From an uncultured Lachnospiraceae bacterium (GTDB taxonomy: Bacteria > Bacillota > Clostridia > Lachnospirales > Lachnospiraceae), in contig OMUP01000034.1 in NCBI GenBank assembly GCA_900314255.1, forward strand, positions 1-36,680: a stretch of DNA of 36,680 nucleotides, given 5' to 3'. Shown in pieces: positions 36,638 to 36,680 of the stretch. A model generated the notes under the pieces. It saw only the letters and a program-made list of their open reading frames with translations. It did not search any database and was not told the origin of the DNA. The translations under genes were made by a program, and so were the position numbers. Numbering within the stretch: the stretch's first letter is position 1; each line of letters begins with the position of its first letter.

Positions 36638-36680
36638 AGTCCCTCCCGTGTCAGAATTATCGGTTTATGATATGATGGAT

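Overview
The window looks like a chromosomal piece of an anaerobic, gut-type Firmicute, most likely a Lachnospiraceae-like Clostridia. The grounds are the SEC-C/methionine aminopeptidase fusion, the CBS-containing family II pyrophosphatase, HrcA/CIRCE control of groESL, the GPH sugar symporter, a GH105 enzyme, strong AGGAGG-type ribosome binding sites and several TTG starts. No rRNA or tRNA gene, insertion sequence or convincing CRISPR array was seen. Almost every gene is on the minus strand. The exceptions are a 65-residue membrane protein at 33869-34066 and an AraC-family remnant at 8021-8272.

Region by region, from the left edge. 1-3341: the start of an AT-rich type I-E CRISPR-Cas operon, with cas3 followed by the first 186 codons of cas8e/cse1, running off the window. 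3448-5271: a polytopic membrane protein resembling DUF6020. 5457-7932: a three-gene operon of ECF sigma factor, anti-sigma-like membrane protein and a VanZ-domain protein with a large extracytoplasmic tail; an ECF-like promoter precedes it. 8021-8272: a decayed AraC-type HTH domain. 8310-14413: a catabolic operon in the order GPH symporter, secreted two-domain protein, GH2 glycosidase, 30-residue peptide ORF, VOC-fold protein, SDR oxidoreductase. 14943-17060: groES-groEL with promoter, CIRCE operator and terminator. 17114-17500: a degenerate array with a regular 62-63 bp period. 17527-24024: map, ppaC, a MATE exporter and a P-type ATPase. 24111-30105: a cold shock protein with its own promoter and terminator, then a tight run of methyltransferase, hslO, an AroK-family kinase, glnS and xylB. 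30125-33799: an amino-acid adenylation enzyme, a type III PLP decarboxylase, a carrier protein and a SEC-C protein. 33869-36637: the small membrane protein, purA and a GH105 hydrolase.

Three places deserve most attention. The first is the GH2/GPH operon, which pairs a glycoside importer and hydrolase with two small-molecule enzymes (VOC, SDR), a secreted beta-rich protein and a cysteine-containing mini-ORF; this would fit import of a glycoside followed by processing of its aglycone. The second is the carrier-protein cassette, which resembles DltA/DltC plus a decarboxylase but has no dltB or dltD here, so it may make a carrier-bound or free amine rather than alanylate teichoic acid. The third is the 62 bp periodic array between map and groES, made of alternating CATCGGA and TCCGATG motifs. 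All assignments come from reading the sequence; no database search was run.
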